This document shows, one piece after another, positions 34,265 to 46,018 of a stretch of 64,000 nt of DNA. Each line of letters opens with the position of its first letter. The first letter of the stretch is position 1. This DNA is from Oscheius dolichura (taxonomy: Eukaryota > Nematoda > Chromadorea > Rhabditida > Rhabditidae). The position numbers and the translations under genes were made by a program. The stretch covers positions 1,116,001-1,180,000 of the forward strand of contig OW051497.1 in assembly GCA_932521035.1 (NCBI GenBank), read 5' to 3'. Below the pieces are notes generated by a model. That model was not told the origin of the DNA, ran no database searches, and saw nothing but the letters and a program-made list of their open reading frames with translations.

Positions 34265-36345
34265 AAAATGGCAGGAGTGATTTACCTTGCTCACAGCAGT
34301 GCTTCCAGAGACTGGTACACTCGGCGATTCTGCCATGACGACTTCAGCGGGACATTACCCCCCTGCAGGAATGTTAGCCACCTAAAAGAGTTCCGATCAT
34401 TCGTTTCCTCGACTCACTTTGATCTCTCCTATGGGCGATACAGTTGTAGAAGAAAGGACAGCTCGAATCCAATAAACACCCAGTATCTGTAATATTTTAT
34501 TACGTATATCAAAGATAGCTCACGGGGCATCGGACAGTATCTGTACTCGACATTGTACATATATATATGTCCGTCCAATGGGTCAGGAAATCCTGGGAAG
34601 TGTGAGGAACTATAGTTTAACTTTTCGTGATACTATCCTTCATTACCTGACCAAATCCAATCCGATGAGGATGTCGCTACACAAGGCCATCGAATGAACA
34701 TCCTATACAAGAGTTATGTATGTATGTTACTAGGAAACTCACACTTCATTTTAATGGGGATCAGACGACATTGATGCAGTTGACCAGAGCATATTTACAC
34801 TGTTCTAGTAATAGTGACATCCTCCGTACAGTATCCCGTTCAGTTTCAAAAGGCCATTCAATGGCTTTCCGGGATCAGTTAACAGTTCCAGTGGGTTCTG
34901 AGATTACTCCAGGAATGTCGAGATCGCCCCCCGCTCAGTCTGTCCATTTTACCACCAAATGGTTTTAATAAGAGACCATTTGTAGGGAAGATCAAGGGAA
35001 TGTATGTCCCTGGAAATATACAGGTTAGTTGTGTGATATTGGAAGGAGAGTGGGACGCTCGGGGAAAGAAGGCAGAATGGCTAGTAGAAAGAGGGAATGT
35101 GGAGATCTTCCCGCCCTTTATGGCGCTGTAAAATAGGCGGGATCTCGAATAACCCACGAGAAACGTAGACGGGAACTCGGATATAAGAACTGTGACTAAA
35201 GTTCTCTTTTGTTAAAGGACTGAATGGACAGCAGACAAAGAATAGGACGCGTATAAGCCCATGTGGATCTGATTAGAAAGAAAATGGTGGGAATTCGGGC
35301 TATACCGCTGATTAGAATCGGGCAGCGAGGGGATTGAAAAGCTTTGATAACCCCTAGTGAATGGAAGGGTGATTATAAAATGAAATGAGGGGTTTTAGAA
35401 GTCAGATTTGAATATAGATAGGCTATCCTTTAAAACCCCCCATTCCCCTCCTATTCCTTGATGCACTAGACACCATTTGCCGGGAGGAAATGAGGCGTTT
35501 TTTGTCCGCCAAAAGCTATCAAGACGGAGGAACGGCGGCGGACCACCCGGGAAAAAACAGCAGGGCAGCTGTTGTCTACGCTCATTCAAACCAATTTTAG
35601 GGGTCGATTTGGGAAATATATGGGAAGCATTTGGGGAATATGTTCTTCCTGCATCCTTCAATGAAATTCCATGAAGACGCGTCAAACTTGGAACAGGAAA
35701 GAGGCAGACAGCTTTTTTTCAAGCCATGCGCCGGCAGAGGAGGCGAGCAGTGTCGATCAATTGCGGCAGTGTAGAGGGGCCGAACGCCGAGGCACGTGAG
35801 CAGACAGCGGCAGCCAGATCTAAACACTGAGTGCAAGAGTTCAGGGGGAGCAATGACTTCATAGTTAGGGAAAGGGAATAGCAGGGTCAGAGGAACCATG
35901 GTCTCAGTCAATTTTTACCAATGAGAACTATTTTTTAACCGTTTCTATGTCTTTAACGACCCTTAATTACCCTAGAACAATTCACACAAAAAAAGCAAAA
36001 GAGGTTTGACCATCGGAGGATTCGAACCTTTGACCTCGATTGTCCGCGGTAACATGACTGCGCGCGCGTTCGATCTTCTAGCGTTTTTTTCGCCATTTTG
36101 GGTGGTCCCTACCATTTTGAAAGTTGCTTATTCTTGTAGAGCAGCTCGTAAGCTCTCGTATGACACCAAAAAATGCAAAAAATGTTTCCTCTGCTGTTTT
36201 CCAGACACCTTTCGAGACAGATGACTGGCTTTTATACAGGGAATTGCTTGGTCTCGGCACAATAGTCCGACCTTTCCGCCACTGCGCTAAGCAGGGCGGT
36301 AGATGCAGAGGGTATCGCGCCCCTTATAAACTCGGGGGAGTACTT
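34265..36345 (+). repeat. Long inverted repeat arm 1 (about 2.05 kb)
   Basis: Nearly identical in reverse complement to 52040-54090, by shared long exact stretches and identical translated ORFs (for example 35395-35685 versus 52669-52959). It contains no recognisable enzyme. It includes a SINE-like copy at its outer end and is probably the untranslated 3' region of the adjacent retroelement. Confidence 0.88.
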
Positions 36346-36350
36346 GAACC
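35950..36350 (-). mobile_element. SINE-like element, copy 1
   Basis: Carries the A-box-like TTAGCGCAGTGGCG (36277-36292, minus strand) and a B-box-like GGTTCGAATCCTCCGATGG (36014-36033, minus strand) about 240 nt apart. A T-rich tail with TTTTGCTTTTTTT and the block CTAGGGTAATT follow. Confidence 0.65.
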
Positions 36351-36479
36351 TTATTACTGATATTATAAACCGGTATTTATAGGTTATCGAGTACCCTGAA
36401 TCAGACATCAGTGTCTAAATTTCATGATAACCAAAGAAAGTGCACATAAACGGATTTATTTATTTTATCCGTGGTAACA

Positions 36480-36880
36480 ACATTTTCTGACATCCCGCGC
36501 GTTTTCAGGGATCTCAAATTACCCTAGAAAACTCCTCAGAAAAAAAGCAAAAAAGATTGTCCCCAAGCGGATCCGAACAATCGACCGTGACACACGTCAC
36601 GCGCGCCGTTGACTGTCTTACGATTTCTAGATGCTCTCTACCATTTTAAAAGTTGGTTATTCTTCTAGAGCACCTCGCAAGCTTTTGAATGATACCAAAA
36701 AATCCAAAAAATGTATCCCCCGTACAATCCTCACATACAATGGTGAATGCGGGTCATTTTCAAGGGAATTGCTCGGTCTCGGAACACTAGCCCGAACTGT
36801 TCGCCACTGCGCTAAGCAGGGCGGTGTAACCATATGGTGTCTTTATAAGCTCGGGGGAGTATCACGAGACAGAATGATAT
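36480..36880 (-). mobile_element. SINE-like element, copy 2
   Basis: A-box-like motif at 36802-36817, degenerate B-box at about 36570, CTAGGGTAATT block at about 36520. Diverged from copy 1 but collinear. Confidence 0.6.
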
Positions 36881-37019
36881 TCTACTCTGATATTTAGGGG
36901 CTCTTGAACATGCTGAGTCAGGTGGTAGTGCTCAAATTTCACAAAAACGAACGAAACAGTACGTTATCGGTCTATTTTCTTTTCTCGGAGTTTTATTAAT
37001 TTTTTATCGTGCCCAGCGT

Positions 37020-37400
37020 TTTAGGCGGACGCCAATTACCCTAGAAAACGTCAAGCAAAAAAGCAATAAGGGTGTACCAGAGTATTCGAACCATTGACCT
37101 CGACTGCCAGCGTTACGACAGCGTTATGCTCGCGTTTAAATCTCTCGTGGGTTCTGGGTGGCTCTACGGTGTTTAGCGTTAGTTATTCTTTTAAAGCACC
37201 TCACAAGCATTCAAGTGAAACAAAAAAAATACAAAAAATGTTTCCTTCTCTTATTACTTTTAAGCCAGGTGTCCGGCTACTTAACGAGATCTACCGTGGA
37301 TCTATAGAGCAGTCTCTTCACCACTGCGCTAAGCTTTTGGGGGTTTGGAACATGCTGAGATTGGTGGCAGCGTTCAAAACGGGGCATGTTATTGGATAAT
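37020..37400 (-). mobile_element. SINE-like element, copy 3
   Basis: A-box-like motif at 37321-37334, B-box-like GGTTCGAATAC at about 37085, CTAGGGTAATT block at about 37035. The most diverged copy. Confidence 0.55.
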
Positions 37401-37695
37401 GGATTATGTCTTTTTGCAGACTTAGAGCCGCGTCTCCTCTTATTCTAAACAGACTTGGTCGGCCCTTCCAAAAAACGTTTCAGCTAAAGAAAAAGTAAGC
37501 CCAACCAAAAAGTTTATTGGCCTATAAAGGAGTTGGAAAGTGCACTTTCTACAATTTGTCGTCGCTTCTAAAGTCAGTCACTAATCACCATTTTTAGATT
37601 ATAACAAAGTGTAGATAATTTGGTTGAACAGTCGAGGTAGGTCCATCCACCCGCTTCGGGTCCTGATAGAATCATCTGGAACGGTGGCATTTGTC

Positions 37696-38776
37696 TCAAG
37701 ATTTTATATTCACCGCTAAGCACGATCCCGGCTGTCCTTTACGATTCGGTTGGCAAATACCAGATTCCTTTGTGCAGAAATGGGTATAAGTTAACGTTTG
37801 CCCATTCAGCCAGGTGCCTGTATCCGTGTTATAGTACAGCCAGATGAATTGTGCAGAGGGCATGTATTTTCGGGCATAATCTGAATGAATAAATCAGCCA
37901 TCAAGATGTTTAGAATTACCGTAGAGCTCCTCATTCTGTATTTTATTCGATATGGGCAAGGTTGTATTAGCACAAAGTGCCAAAAAGTCGGCGAAGTTCT
38001 TGTAGGGAGCGGGACTCTGAAAATACAGTAACAAAGAACAGGACCCCCACTGGATAATAGCACCTGGAAGTTATTGGGCTGAGGCCTTCATTGAGGGTAT
38101 GGAAGGGACACAGGATCGCTGGAAAAGCCTGACATGTCGGAAGTTGAAACATACGGACGGGTGGATAGAGGCAGAGAGTGCCAATCGAGCTGTTTGACGG
38201 ATCCATTGGCCCAATTAATTCCCCAGGTTGGCGGTAAAATACCAAACCTTTCGTTGTATCTGCAAACGTTTCCGATATGAACGAATGAACCTACCATTTA
38301 CTTTGCCCTTAATATAAGCGGTGGCATTCCCATAGATCCATTTATCATCTGACCAACCCAGCCAGATTGGATAAGTGGACGTATTTATTCGGACATTGTA
38401 CCATCCTGAACGGAGAAGGGGTCAGTTCAAAGAGTCTAGTTAGATGTACCGATGGATTCGTCGATGTACCACATGTCAATATCACTTTCGATCACTGGAA
38501 GAGACCCGTTGAGGGCTGAACAAGCTTTTATTGCCTGAAAGTAGGATTGTCGTGGTCATTGGTCGACTGCTGAGCACTAGAAGCCATAAAGATCAACTAA
38601 CCTCGTAAAGGTTCCCATTGTACATTTCCAGAGAACAAGATTGATAACTGGACCGTGACTTTTATAAGTGAATGGATAGGGACTTACGTATCCATCCATA
38701 ACCCTCCCAGTGGACACAAAAGAAATTGGAATCCGTCTACTAGATAGATCCTGAGGAGGAGTAAGAAGACAATCAT
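37696..38776 (-). CDS. Secreted protein with two C-type-lectin-like domains, 7 exons
   Basis: Exons 38776-38688, 38647-38602, 38534-38450, 38405-38295, 38259-38051, 38016-37920, 37880-37696: 273 codons plus TGA. Signal peptide MIVFFLLLLRIYLVDGF. Domain 1: CPLGG...SCSLEMYNGNLYEAIKACSA, WLGWSDDKWIYGNATAYI and a C...C end (TLCLYPPVRMFQLPTCQAF). Domain 2: CYYPSPAPYKNFADFLALCA, EELYDYARKYMPSAQFIWLY and GTWLNGQTL ... SGICQ. The W.G and paired-Cys pattern fits nematode clec proteins. EPN/WND sugar-binding triplets are not obvious, so calcium-dependent binding is doubtful. Such proteins often act in immunity or at surfaces. A truncated duplicate lies at 62.1 kb. Confidence 0.8.
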
Positions 38777-38789
38777 GGCTCGGAGAGAG

Positions 38790-39006
38790 GATGCTTCTTT
38801 TATCAGATTCCGGGAAGATCATTTCCAACACCGGCCCAGGATGTACAGAAGAAATTTGAACATTCAAAGGGGCCACAGATGGAGTCTAATACCCTTATCA
38901 ACAGGGGACGTACACCAAAGAGGTGCCCTAATCGCGGCTTATATCGCCTGTACTTCTGGAATAGACGGAAAGGACAAGGCTTTGGATTATTTGGGGGAGT
39001 AATCAA
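38790..39006 (-). repeat. 5' flank of the lectin gene duplicated at 61.84-62.10 kb
   Basis: The upstream flank (reading NNPKPCPFRLFQKYRRYKPR in one frame and VQISSVHPG in another) matches the upstream flank of the lectin fragment at 62.1 kb (NNPNGCPFCLYQKY..., VQISAVHPE). The duplication therefore included about 250 bp of promoter or an upstream exon. Conserved reading at both sites hints at real coding, unresolved. Confidence 0.6.
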
Positions 39007-39224
39007 AATTCACTTCTGTAAAAGAAACCGGACCAGAATATTCAACCATTAGAGAGTGTGTGCGCGGTGATAGCGAGTGATCTGCCATATGAAATAGCCT
39101 TAATCCTATGTTTATAAGATGTTTGAGCGTATTCTAATCCTTCGAATCACGGGCAAGAGCTTCTTTTACTGGCATTCACGGCTCAGGATTCCTAGGGCAC
39201 ATGAGTGCTGGAAATGACGATTAC

Positions 39225-39365
39225 GCTCTCTAGGAGCCGACCCCTGGCCGGGTCTTCTGTAGGAAATGGAACTCGTCAATTTGGAAAAGTCCAATCTGGT
39301 TCGCTTTGACCAAATATTGTCATTTCCATTTCCAGAGAGTCCTTCGCTCTTCTGCATTCCTGGAG
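39225..39365 (-). repeat. Dispersed GGATCGGCTCTTGGAG repeat, inverted copy
   Basis: Reverse complement of the 59213-59340 pattern: TGGAAATGACAATATTTGGTC...AATTTGAC...TCC. Confidence 0.65.
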
Positions 39366-40130
39366 GTTGGTCAGCTTTCCCTGGACTTTTCTTTTAGGTT
39401 TATGGATGGGCACACGAAGTTTTAGAAGAAAACCTACAGCGAAAAGCGCCGCTACGAGTGCGCGCCGCACCTGTTTGATGTTGTGGCTTTTGGATTTTTC
39501 GCTTCGGGCCGGACTCGTTTAGGCCATCTCCCTTTGACTGAACTGTCTTGGTAGAATACAGGCGATAGCATGAGAGATCAGATTCATTCATAATACACCA
39601 CTAGCGTCACACATTGAGATCATCGAGAGGGGTATCAACAGGAACAAGGAGATCAGAGCATAGATCCCGAAGGGGAATATGTACAGGGAAAGTCTGGTAT
39701 TCTAGAGGTCAATGGTCGGCGGGGTCGACGTACCCTCTCTCCTCCTTGCCTAGCTTGGCCGTGGAAGCCGTGTAGGGGGTGATGGTTCACCTAAAAGTTC
39801 TCTCATTGTGACTGTAATCTTTGTTCACTAGACTCGAGCTCGACCGATCACGGTCTAACAATCGCGACGAAACTCACAAAGGAGGATAGGAAACACCCGA
39901 TACGAAGAGGAATACGAGTTATCGCCAATTCTTCAGTGTCTTATAAGAACAGAAAATTGTTAGGACAGAATGATCGAGAAGACATCTTTTTAAGGAGAAA
40001 ATTCCGAGAGAGAAAAGACATATTTTGTGGGGTGAAGACACTTTGCCTTCGGGAACTCTCCAAGAAGAAAATCATTAACAAGAAATGAAATAACATACAA
40101 AAAAGTCACAAACAATTTACTATAACCACC
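39366..40130. other. Intergenic, nothing recognised
   Basis: No exon or repeat supported. Confidence 0.35.
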
Positions 40131-40411
40131 TTACAACCCATACAAGTTGTAAATTGTGCATCCGGAAGAAATCAGGTACGAAGAGAAGGTCCGGTCAGGC
40201 TCCAAAACCTGTCCTGAAAAACCACAGTTACAATCTATAGGCCTCAAATTGCGAGAAGTGTAAATAAAACTGTTACCTTTGTACGTCAGAATGATACCAT
40301 CGATGTCGAGCCCGTGGAGATTGGACAATTGCTGCATGGCCTCGAAGACTGGGGAGCTGTACTGTAACCCGTACAGCTGTAACTTGTCGACAAAGACAAT
40401 GAATTCTGTCT
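40131..40411 (-). CDS. Ubiquitin-like protein (partial model)
   Basis: Exons 40411-40277 and 40213-40131 (TAA) join in frame over a 63-nt intron. The translation follows the beta-grasp pattern: TEFIVFVDKLQLYGLQYSS, helix VFEAMQQLSNLHGLDIDG, strand IILTYKGQVLEPDRTFSSYL, then ISSGCTIYNLYGL. This parallels ubiquitin's [20 protein letters not shown]...STLHLV. A TTTAG acceptor precedes position 40411, so an unseen first exon carries the start. No terminal GG. Confidence 0.65.
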
Positions 40412-41445
40412 CTAAACAAACAGTTATTAGGATTTTGACCGTCAAAGGATGTCTGCCGGCTCTATTCCCATATTTTGCTGATTTGTGGAAGCGCCACCCC
40501 CACTAGCACTAGGCCATGCTCTAGAACTATTGAAGGGTAGGATTCCAATGCCATTAGGCGAGGAATACGCGTGAAATTTAAGCAGATATCAAACAGATGG
40601 CTATCCAATCAGGTCTAACCGAGGTAGTGAGGACCATTTGATGGTAATGCCTTTGGAAAGGACCTGTGCAAAAAGTGTACAAAGAGTCTAATCCCGCGGC
40701 TTTCTAATCTACTGTAATCGTCAGAAATACTGGCCGTTACCGTTTCTATACCTAATATAGCAAGGAGGGTGGTTTAGAGTCGCTAATAAATGACAATCCC
40801 CATCCCGGCGCCACTTGCGCCAGGATCAAGTCAAAACGCTCTGGTTAAAGGGGTAAGCGAGTTCTTAAAGTGCCAATAAAGCCAGAAACTAACGGTTAAA
40901 CTCCTGGAGCTCGCTTCTCATTTTTACTATGGGAAACTGTACCGTAAAAAATGGAGTGCTCCGAATGACTTCCGTTTTCTTGTCAGCTGTTAGCCCTTGA
41001 TCTAACTAACAACTTTTGTTCTTGGATGCGCTATACAGGAACTGTCTATTGCTAGGCGTGCTTTTCCAAACGTGAGCAAATTTGTTGGTACTGCCAGGAT
41101 TTTAGGGAATCTTGAAGTTATCCTAAAGAGTTTCTGGTAAAAATTAATAAGAACGACATCTCAATGCAGCAGCACACCGGTATAGTCTGGTCAGACCGAA
41201 CCTTTGAAAGCCTTATCGGCTCTCGAGAAACAGCCAAACATCATTGATACGCATTTGAGAGAAGCACATTGTAGTTTCTGGCCGACTATTTGAAGATTTC
41301 AATGGTTCGAACAAAGTGTGAAACAAATTGCTTCGGGATGACCCGGCAGTGATAGTATGTTCAAAGAGAATGCACCTTGGCATTCTGGGAATGTCTGGCA
41401 TTGATTGTATCTCCACCCGACGTTCACCGAGTAAACGGATAACCT
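40412..41445. other. Intergenic, no confident gene
   Basis: Contains a GGCGCC-type repeat scrap near 40805 (CCGGCGCCACTTGCGCC) and a 68-codon minus-strand ORF at 41213-41416 of unclear status. Confidence 0.35.
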
Positions 41446-41742
41446 TTATTTACAACTCAAAGAACCTAAAGGCTCATTAAATTCCACAAACAAAACAAAT
41501 ATATATTGCAGGTGGCAAGGACTGCAACCAGGCGTCGTCGTAACAATCGGCCGGTTGGCTTTGAGATTATATCCATAGAGATATTCTAAGGCCTCATTCA
41601 CATTATGGCTGCCAGTGTATAACCTAAAAATTATGATATCATATGCTAGAAATGCCCGGCACGTATTGCTCGCTCTGACACCATGTGACCGGGAGCTGAT
41701 CATTCTCAGTCGGTATGAGACTCCGTCCTGAATGATTCCCAT
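41446..41742 (-). CDS. Possible ubiquitin-like paralog, diverged
   Basis: Open frame QDGVSYRLRMISSRS...AYDIIIFRLYTG.HNVNEALEYLYGYNLKAN. The last part resembles the ubiquitin segment [23 protein letters not shown]. Weak overall; no intron seen at the family position. May be an old copy. Confidence 0.3.
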   Translation of the reverse strand: MGIIQDGVSYRLRMISSRSHGVRASNTCRAFLAYDIIIFRLYTGSHNVNEALEYLYGYNLKANRPIVTTTPGCSPCHLQYIFVLFVEFNEPLGSLSCK

Positions 41743-42324
41743 TATCTTTCTTATGTATAACCCACCAGGTATTCGTTCACGCCGTCTATTCTGCCTATTC
41801 TTTTCTTCTATTAATTGTTCTTGTAAGAATTAAGGAAAGATTTGAGGTAAGGTATGCAAAATCTGAAAATAGAGGCCATTATTTGAGGAAAGAGTAAGAA
41901 AAAGAAAGGAGCATGACTATTTGAGAAAGCCAAACAAGCACAGGGGGCCTCGAATGTTCTGGTCAGAGCGCAGACAGACGAGGAGCATCGGCGCGTTGCG
42001 CACGAGGTGAAAAAATGTAGAGACGGAGGACTGTGGTAGGGAAAAGAGATGTGAACTCGGCTGAACGGCAGACGTGGCTGATTTTACGGATTCCTCTGAG
42101 GACTCTCAAGATCGGGGAAGAAAAGAGAGTTAGGATAACATCAGCTAAAAGGGAAAGGCTAGTACAGCTGCCGGTAAGCTTCGACAAGAGGAATGCAGTG
42201 TTTATAGCTTTCAATTTGATCAAAACAATCTCTCCATTTCTCCCGATTCGACTCAGGAAGCCAAGAACTCGAGAAACAGGCACAATGGAGGAGATGGTTT
42301 ACAATTAACACTGCTTGTTTATAA

Positions 42325-43035
42325 ACGTTTATTAGTTTTGTTCTCATCTTCAGCGGCTTCGTCCTCGGCGATTGCTTCGAATACAAGAGAGAGAGTTCGC
42401 TTCTTCTCGTCGTCTAATTTTCTTCTTCTCTACTCATAGCGCAGAGCCGCCCATCATATATGTGGTCCGTAAATGCTCATTGTCAGTCAATCTTGAGAGC
42501 TTTGATTATCCGGACCATGGCGCAGCTCTCACGATTTTGGCAGTATCCTGCATTTGCAATATCGCACCGCCAAAAGGGCAAAGATATAACTTGAACCCAA
42601 TAATTAAAACAGGGTCTATATAAATGCTGTACTCACCGATCGCCATGTAGAAAATAATGTGGACATATCTTCGCTAGCTCACTAGCAGATGAAAGGCTGT
42701 CGGCGAAATCGTCATTTTGTCATCTATAAAATGATACAATTATTTGAAGCAACGTATACCGTCATTTCCTCAAATATGGGATTTGCTGTGGCAATTTCTC
42801 TCGCTCCAGAGTCCATGGAGAGAATCCCAGGAAGATTTATGCTTCCCGTCTGGGTGGCATAAACGAGGGCTCCTCTTCAGCTTCCACGCTGTCTGGACAG
42901 GAGAGAAAGGGCGGGTGACTCCTCGTGGCACGGGGCGGTACAGGGCCCAGGTGATGAGAGAGAAGAGGGACCCGAGAAGAAAAGAGAGCGCCGATAATCG
43001 ATAATGCCCCGAGTAAGGTGCTTTTGATGGTCACG
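42325..43035 (-). CDS. Candidate multi-exon gene with acidic C-terminus, structure unresolved
   Basis: The last exon appears to read DEKKRTLSLVFEAIAEDEAA and DENKTNKRL before TAA at about 42327, with AATAAA overlapping. Upstream open pieces include LPFWRCDIANAGYCQN (about 42535-42580) and a signal-like TLLGALSIIGALFSSRV near 43000. I could not join them in one frame with certainty. Function unknown. Confidence 0.3.
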
Positions 43036-43399
43036 AGTTTTTAGGCGGAATAATTGCCATGATTGGCAAAGAGGAGGGGCGTTTAAAAGCGGCAGAGGAA
43101 TTACTGACAGCAACGAAGCGAAATATCACCAGGGATCAGAGACAAATATGACGACGACGGCCAGGGATAGGGATAAACAAGAGTGACCAATTGTTTCTGA
43201 CCAGCTGGACTGTTTACGAGATTTCGATTGGAGGTAACCATCAGCAGGCTAGAGATATTAGACGAATTGGCTACGTCTGTCTGTTGTCCTATTCTTATAA
43301 AGAAACAAGAAAAGACGCTCTTGACACCAATTTTCCTAAAGAACGGCGACTCTGTTGAAAAAAGCAAACGAATAGATACTGCAGAGCTGGGGATAACTC

Positions 43400-45235
43400 A
43401 GTTATAGTTATGGCACAAAAACCCAAACCTTGCTTTATATTGTGTTTTCTTCTTGAAAATAAGGGGTTCGTGATTTACAACTCAATAACCGTGACTTGCT
43501 AGGCCAAATTAGCAACATGACGTGTGATGTTCACTAGGGACGGCCGAAAGTCCGCGGACAGATCGACTAGTTCAACTCTCGATTGACAAGGCGTCAAAAA
43601 GAGATGAAATTATTTGGTGAAAATGTGAGATTGTGACGAAAACAAGGCTATTGAATGGTGTATAAATTGCGCTAAACCCATGGCTGAGTTCATAACAAAA
43701 TCAGCCGATGTGTTGATACAAAGAGCGGGAAGCAAAGAGACTGAAAGGGGAAGAGTTACAGGTTCTCCGGTTGTATGACTCCTTGTTGATCACGAGAAGC
43801 CCATCGTCCGATCATTTCAACTCCCTTTTTATCCTGCAGTCCTCTATTTTCGCTCTTGAAATCAGGTAATGGTCGGCATTCACAACATGGTTTTACAAAA
43901 TCTAGATGCCATGCCATCATAAACATGGCTTATCCTTATGGCCGACTTCGGCTCCAGAATAGAAGGCAACAAAGTGGCAGCTTACGGAACTAGACCTGCA
44001 GGCCCCATCAGAAACGGTCTACAGGCCCTTCTCGGCATCTTAGAAAATGGGACAACTAATGGCATCTGCTGAACATCCGCTCTCAAGCTCTAAAAAGCCA
44101 GTCTCTTGACAGTTATTCCGTCGGAAAGTGAAGAATGACTACAAAGAAGCCTTCAAGCCTTCGACTGATATTCCGTGGCGTATGGGAATAGGAACGGGGG
44201 CGGTAACCGTCCATCCAAAGCGGTCAAGTAATGAATTGGATCAGTCTTCCGTACCAACGGTTATTGACAAGGGTCCGACGGTCAAACTGTTGACAGTCAT
44301 TTCTTGTCGAGCCGTCTTGACCGAATTTTGTCAACCACAGCAGTTATTCTTCGTCCTGCTCTGCCAGCAGGCAGCCTTCTTTTTTTCCTTCTTTGTGTTT
44401 ATTTCTTTCTCTCTTTTACAGCCTCTGCGCTTTCTTCTTCTCTTTCCTTTCTTCTTCTTTTCAGAATTCCCTCATCCATCCGCTGTTCCGACCGCTCGGC
44501 CCGTCGCTCGCCCCGTCGGTCGTCCCATCGCTTGGCTGCTTCGCCCCCTCCTTCCTCGTCTCCGGTGCAGCCAGTTCTCTTTGAGGAGGACTACCGCGGC
44601 AACTTCGTCGGCATCCAGAGTTTGCTTTTCATTAGCGCTTTTCAAGCTCGCTTCATCTTTAGCCAGCATTTTTTGAGTCGATTCAGGCGCAAAAGGCTAA
44701 ATAATCCTTCTTGCTATACTAGACTAAGAAACGGTAACCGCCAGCGTTTATAGCCTGTACAGTAAAAAGCCGGGGAATCCGGCGCAACCAAGGTTTTCGC
44801 ATAGATCCTTCACAAGAATGGCGCCTTCAAACAAACCTGGCCTTTCCCCCTATCGCTGTAGCAAACATTCCATAATACTCTAGTTCAAAACTGAAACAGG
44901 CTTTAGCTGCCCCAGCGGCTCGGGAATCGTATCCAAAGGGCTCCATTTGTGGTACTACCGGTGGAATAGCCAACACATAGAGGTAGCTATTTAATATAGA
45001 GCGGTATTCACCTTTCCCCCTACGCCGGGTAGAACCAGTGCCCTTTTGAAAATCCCACGGTAAGAGTTTAAAAAAAGGGAGCGTACATCATATTGAAAGC
45101 AGATTTCTCCGTAAAAAAGCAGCTATAGACTATCACAATCATAAAACAAATTGTTCAGCAAATGACTACGTCATTTGGGTGGACAACATTGCCTGGTGTC
45201 TGGGTCGAAAAAAACGCCATACTAATGTTTATTTT
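43400..45235. other. Intergenic, low-complexity ORFs only
   Basis: 44.30-44.75 kb encodes Phe/Ser- or Arg/Ser-rich ORFs in several frames because of pyrimidine-rich DNA; not accepted as genes. It holds a copy of the dispersed ACAAGAAATGACTGTC repeat at 44261-44307. Confidence 0.4.
44261..44307 (-). repeat. Dispersed repeat ACAAGAAATGACTGTC...CTTGTCAA
   Basis: Related copies at 46571-46620 (+), 46981-47022 (-) and 50341-50392 (+): a core with TGACAGT/ACTGTC, CAGTTTGAC and CTTGTCAA. Confidence 0.7.
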
Positions 45236-45243
45236 CAGAGAAG

Positions 45244-45760
45244 ATGGTACAGCGGCGCCAAGTATCCGATGATAGAAAGAAGAAGGACCCGAAACAACTG
45301 GCTACGAAAGTAACTCTTGATTTGTATTAAACTTAGCTATGGTTCAGGCCAGTCGGCGGCCTCAATCTCCCGTTCCGCCCTCCCCGGAGCATAAAAAGAA
45401 GAAGGACCCGAAACAACTGGCTACGAAAGTAACTCTTGATTTGTATTAAACTTAGCTATGGTTCAGGCCAGTCGGCGGCCTCAATCTCCCGTTCCGCCCT
45501 CCCCGGAGCATAAAAAGAAGAAGGACCCGAAACAACTGGCTACGAAAGTAACTCTTGATTTGTATTAAACTTAGCTATGGTTCAGGCCAGTCGGCGGCCT
45601 CAATCTCCCGTTCCGCCCTCCCCGGAGCATAAAAAGAAGAAGGACCCGAAACAACTGGCTACGAAAGTAACTCTTGATTTGTATTAAACTTAGCTATGGT
45701 TCAGGCCAGTCGGCGGCTTCGATCTCCCGTTCCGCCCTCGCCGGAGACTTCTTCCTCCTC
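45244..45760 (+). repeat. 119-bp tandem array encoding an H3-tail-like KQLATK motif, about 4 units
   Basis: Units begin at 45282, 45401, 45520 and 45639 (GAAGGACCC landmark) and are virtually identical over 119 bp. Each has an ATG (45339, 45458, 45577; variant first start at 45244) opening MVQASRRPQSPVPPSPEHKK..., then KKDPKQLATK. KQLATK equals histone H3 residues 18-23. GTAACTC...AAACTTAG (27 nt) follows and looks like a micro-intron; unspliced, each ORF stops after 36 codons. Because 119 and 92 are not multiples of three, units cannot be read as one continuous repeat protein. Confidence 0.85.
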
Positions 45761-46018
45761 AAGCAGTGAAGTAATTGTGGAATATGAGCGTATTCGATAG
45801 TATCATTAAAGTTTTGTTATAACCTTTTTCCTTTCGATTTGTTTTTGGACGTTCATTCGATGTTTATTCCTTTATGTTCTTTATAGTGTTTTTGCTCTAA
45901 TTTTTTTCAGGAGAATCCTTCTAACGGATGGAGTGATCTCATAAAGAAGCAGTGGTGGTCAACTTTTCTTCAGACATCTCCCTCTGCTGATATCCCCCAT
46001 GTTCCCTCGTTGTGTTAA
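45696..46018 (+). CDS. Small protein from the last unit of the 119-bp array, 2 exons (60 aa)
   Basis: Exon 1 45696-45770 (MVQASRRLRSPVPPSPETSS then Ser-rich) and exon 2 45911-46018 (ENPSNGWSDLIKKQWWSTFL..., TAA) join in phase 0 with a good TTTTTTTCAG acceptor. Upstream tandem ATG units could act as alternative first exons. No recognised domain. Confidence 0.45.

Noticed and set aside
35955..35975. Spliced-leader RNA resemblance (TTAATTACCCTAG versus SL1's TTAATTACCCAAG)
   Set aside because: The match is short, no donor follows at the right place, and the block belongs to the SINE-like repeat tail.
34265..36345. ORFs of 60-104 codons inside the 2-kb inverted repeat as host genes
   Set aside because: They overlap in several frames and both strands, occur identically in both arms, and show no domain; treated as repeat DNA.
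44128..44753. Long plus-strand ORFs rich in Phe/Ser or Arg/Ser
   Set aside because: Several frames are open at once because the DNA is pyrimidine-rich; no splice-consistent model or homology.
45282..45757. CRISPR-like array
   Set aside because: Units are contiguous 119-bp repeats with no variable spacers in an animal genome.
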